Source: Rhizobium sp. LC145 (GTDB taxonomy: Bacteria; Pseudomonadota; Alphaproteobacteria; Rhizobiales; Rhizobiaceae). From it: DNA of 64,000 nucleotides. The notes under the pieces were generated by a model that made no database searches, was not told the origin of the DNA, and saw only the letters and a list, made by a program, of their open reading frames with translations. The DNA is taken from the NCBI RefSeq assembly GCF_001005825.1, contig NZ_LBHV01000004.1:1-64000 (forward strand). Direction: 5' to 3'. Position numbers and translations under genes: made by a program. Below, piece after piece: positions 61,749-64,000 of the stretch (the stretch's first letter is position 1; each line of letters starts with the position of its first letter).

Positions 61749-62978
61749 ATGTATGAATATGCCGTGGCCTGGGAATGGCTGTCCTTTGCGGCGCGCTGGA
61801 TGCACGTCATCACCGCGATCGCCTGGATCGGCTCGTCCTTCTATTTCATCGCTCTGGACCTCGGGCTGGTGAAGCGGCCGCATCTGCCGCCGGGCGCCTA
61901 TGGCGAGGAATGGCAGGTCCACGGCGGCGGTTTCTACCACATCCAGAAATACCTGGTGGCGCCGGCCCAGATGCCCGAGCATCTCACCTGGTTCAAATGG
62001 GAAAGCTACATGACCTGGCTTTCCGGCTTCCTGATGCTGGCCATCGTCTATTACGGCGGCGCCGACCTCTTCCTGATCGACAGGACGGTGATGGACCTGA
62101 CCCAATGGCAGGCGATCGCCATCTCCATCGGCTCCCTGGCGATCGGCTGGGTCTTCTACGACCAGCTTTGCAAATCCCCGATCGGGAGAAATACCTGGGG
62201 CCTGATGGCCGTTCTCTATGTGGCGCTAGTCGCCATGGCCTGGGGCTATACGCAGGTGTTTTCCGGCCGCGCCGCCTTCCTGCACCTCGGCGCCTTCACC
62301 GCCACGATCATGTCGGCCAACGTCTTCTTCATCATCATCCCGAACCAGAAGGTGGTGGTTGCGGACCTGATCGCCGGCCGCACGCCGGACCCGAAATATG
62401 GCGTCATCGCCAAGCAGCGCTCGCTCCACAACAACTACCTGACGCTGCCCGTCATCTTCTTCATGCTGTCGAACCATTATCCGCTGGCCTTCGCGACCCA
62501 TTTCAACTGGGTGATCGCCGCCCTCGTCTTCCTGATGGGCGTGACGATCCGGCACTGGTTCAACACCACCCATGCGCGGAAAGGCAGGCCCACCTGGACC
62601 TGGCTCGCGACGCTGCTGATCTTCATCGTCATCATGTGGCTTTCGACCGTTCCGAAGGTGCTGACCGGCGAAGCCGAAACCTCCTCCCTGACCCCGCTCC
62701 AGCAGCAATTCGCCTCCAATGCGCATTTCGGCGCGGCGAAGGACGTGGTGCTTTCCCGTTGTTCCATGTGCCATTCGGCCGAGCCGGTCTATGAAGGCAT
62801 CACCTTCACCCCGAAATCCGTGAAGCTGGAAACCGACCAGGAGATTGCCGCGCACGCCCGGGAAATCTATATCCAGGCGGGTCTGAGCCATGCGATGCCT
62901 CCCGGCAACGTCACCGGCATTTCGCCGGAGGAACGCAGGCTCCTCACTGCCTGGTATGAAAGCGCGATATCCGAATGA
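61749..62978 (+). CDS. puuD: Urate hydroxylase PuuD (membrane, cytochrome c domain)
   Basis: A 409-aa membrane protein with eight or so helices (RWMHVITAIAWIGSSFYFIALDLGL, DWESYMTWLSGFLMLAIVYY-like region) and a C-terminal cytochrome c domain whose heme motif C338-S-M-C341-H342 is followed by the Met ligand region SHAMPPGNVTG. PuuD oxidises urate to 5-hydroxyisourate in purine degradation, the step after xanthine dehydrogenase. Its stop overlaps the guaD start (ATGA), so the two are coupled. Confidence 0.92.
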   Translation: MYEYAVAWEWLSFAARWMHVITAIAWIGSSFYFIALDLGLVKRPHLPPGAYGEEWQVHGGGFYHIQKYLVAPAQMPEHLTWFKWESYMTWLSGFLMLAIVYYGGADLFLIDRTVMDLTQWQAIAISIGSLAIGWVFYDQLCKSPIGRNTWGLMAVLYVALVAMAWGYTQVFSGRAAFLHLGAFTATIMSANVFFIIIPNQKVVVADLIAGRTPDPKYGVIAKQRSLHNNYLTLPVIFFMLSNHYPLAFATHFNWVIAALVFLMGVTIRHWFNTTHARKGRPTWTWLATLLIFIVIMWLSTVPKVLTGEAETSSLTPLQQQFASNAHFGAAKDVVLSRCSMCHSAEPVYEGITFTPKSVKLETDQEIAAHAREIYIQAGLSHAMPPGNVTGISPEERRLLTAWYESAISE

Positions 62979-64000
62979 CCCAACTTCTCCTCCGCGGCCG
63001 CCTGCTCTCCTTCAAGCGCGCTCCCCTCTCCCTCACCGATAGCGAGAGCTATCTCTACGAGAGCGACGGCGCGCTGCTGATCGAGGACGGCAGAATCATC
63101 GCCGCGGGAGATTACGCGAGCGTCAAGGAGAAGGCCCCGGAGGAGATCGAGGAGATCGACCACCGGCCGCACCTGATACTGCCTGGCCTCATCGACATGC
63201 ACCTGCATTTTCCACAGATGCAGGTGATCGCCTCCTATGCCGGCAGCCTGCTCGAATGGCTGAACACCTACACCTTCCATGAAGAGTGCCGCTTCGTGGA
63301 AAGCGCGCATGCCGCCCGCATTGCCAGCCATTTCTATGACGAGCTCATCCGGCACGGCACGACCACTGCGGCCGCCTATTGCACCGTCCACAAGAGCTCG
63401 GCCGACGCCTTCTTCGCAGAGGCGCTGAGGCGCGGCATGTGCATGGTGGGCGGCAAGGTGATGATGGACCGCAATGCGCCGCAGGGCCTGCTCGATACGC
63501 CGGAAATGGGCTATGACGAAACCCGCGCGGTGATCGCCGAATGGCACGGCAAGGGCCGCAACCACGTCGCCATCACGCCGCGTTTCGCCATCACCTCCAC
63601 GCCGGCGCAGATGAAGGCCGCCCAGGCGCTGGCGGAGGAATTTCCGGACCTCTTCATCCAGACCCATCTGTCCGAGAACCACGAGGAGATCCGCTATACC
63701 TGCGAGCTTTATCCGCAGGCGCGGGACTATACGGACATCTACGCCCATTACGGCCTGTTGGGGCCGAAGACGCTGCTCGGCCACGCGATCCATCTCTCCG
63801 ACCGTGAGGCGGATGCGCTTTCGGAGGCAGGCAGCGTTGCCGTCCACTGCCCCACCTCCAACCTCTTCCTCGGCTCCGGCCTCTTCCCGATGAAGGCGCT
63901 GATGCGGCGCGAGAAACCGGTCAGAGTGGCGGTCGCAACCGATATCGGCGGCGGATCGAGCTATTCGATGCTGAAGACAATGGACGAAGCCTACAAGATA
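62975..64000 (+). CDS. guaD: Guanine deaminase, 5' part
   Basis: The frame from the ATG at 62975 is open to the window edge, giving 342 codons of an enzyme of about 435 aa. It starts MTQLLLRGRLLSFKRAPLSL and has LPGLIDMHLHFPQMQVIASYAGSLLEWLNTYTFHEECRF, the metal-binding His motif and substrate loop of GuaD, with TTAAAYCTVHKSSADAFFAEALRRGM further on. It turns guanine into xanthine for XdhAB. Overlap with puuD marks a purine-degradation operon that continues beyond the window. Confidence 0.92.
   Translation, partial: MTQLLLRGRLLSFKRAPLSLTDSESYLYESDGALLIEDGRIIAAGDYASVKEKAPEEIEEIDHRPHLILPGLIDMHLHFPQMQVIASYAGSLLEWLNTYTFHEECRFVESAHAARIASHFYDELIRHGTTTAAAYCTVHKSSADAFFAEALRRGMCMVGGKVMMDRNAPQGLLDTPEMGYDETRAVIAEWHGKGRNHVAITPRFAITSTPAQMKAAQALAEEFPDLFIQTHLSENHEEIRYTCELYPQARDYTDIYAHYGLLGPKTLLGHAIHLSDREADALSEAGSVAVHCPTSNLFLGSGLFPMKALMRREKPVRVAVATDIGGGSSYSMLKTMDEAYKI

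Overview
This 64 kb window is GC-rich, densely coded chromosomal DNA from an alphaproteobacterium of the order Rhizobiales, most likely family Rhizobiaceae (Rhizobium, Sinorhizobium, Shinella or Agrobacterium relatives). The evidence is a BacA/SbmA peptide transporter, a NolR-like ArsR regulator, a choXWV choline importer, a bdhA-xdhA-xdhB operon as known from Sinorhizobium, a TGA-N9-TCA iron-responsive (RirA/IRO type) motif before a heme receptor, and rhizobial mosaic palindromic intergenic repeats. I saw no tRNA, rRNA, CRISPR array, prophage or transposase.

Layout. 1-9.9 kb: end of an extensin-family gene, fhs (formate-THF ligase), a divergent TonB-dependent heme receptor, a UPF0114 membrane protein, an orphan LuxR regulator with a PAS protein, and a tdk / unknown / DUF2333 gene set. 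10-17.2 kb: choXWV, a HugZ-like protein, nolR-like regulator, a beta-alanine:pyruvate type transaminase behind a RutR-like box, and a branched-chain amino-acid binding protein. 17.2-24.8 kb: lipoprotein, adenine deaminase, a DUF4160/DUF2442 pair, the carboxyspermidine polyamine route (nspC plus its dehydrogenase), and a MocR regulator divergent from an EamA exporter. 24.8-35.6 kb: small stress and resistance functions (NTF2-like protein, class C beta-lactamase, GNAT, APH(6)-like kinase), GH13 glucosidase, KDG kinase, a MarR regulator with three palindromic operators facing a cupin-VOC operon, OsmC, a GT4 glycosyltransferase, an unlisted 28-residue membrane peptide, and an odd CBM-like protein with a Thr-rich tail.

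35.6-48.6 kb: der with a YfgM-like gene, polysaccharide deacetylase, a repeat-rich gap with a possible small RNA, bacA, an MFS exporter, map, LLM oxidoreductase, an AHSA1 gene with a C10 tract, an isolated ATP synthase a-subunit gene, and sugE/gdx behind a two-hairpin guanidine-II (mini-ykkC) riboswitch, then an ECF sigma factor with its DGPF partner. 48.6-64 kb: GST, a frameshifted GFA gene, VOC and SH3 proteins, glpK, hicAB, bdhA-xdhA-xdhB, two tandem LysR/DUF1127 modules, a secreted Cys-rich protein, puuD and the start of guaD.

How the genes fit: the right end is a purine-degradation block (guanine deaminase, xanthine dehydrogenase, urate hydroxylase), complemented by adenine deaminase at 17.7 kb. 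Scavenging of choline, branched-chain amino acids, heme and glycerol and detoxification fit a soil or plant-associated life. The most unusual items are the orphan atpB, the guanidine-II switch, three copies of an identical 42-bp repeat arm (one copy inside the xdh operon), the duplicated LysR/DUF1127 modules, and the CBM-like protein with the small membrane peptide next to it.
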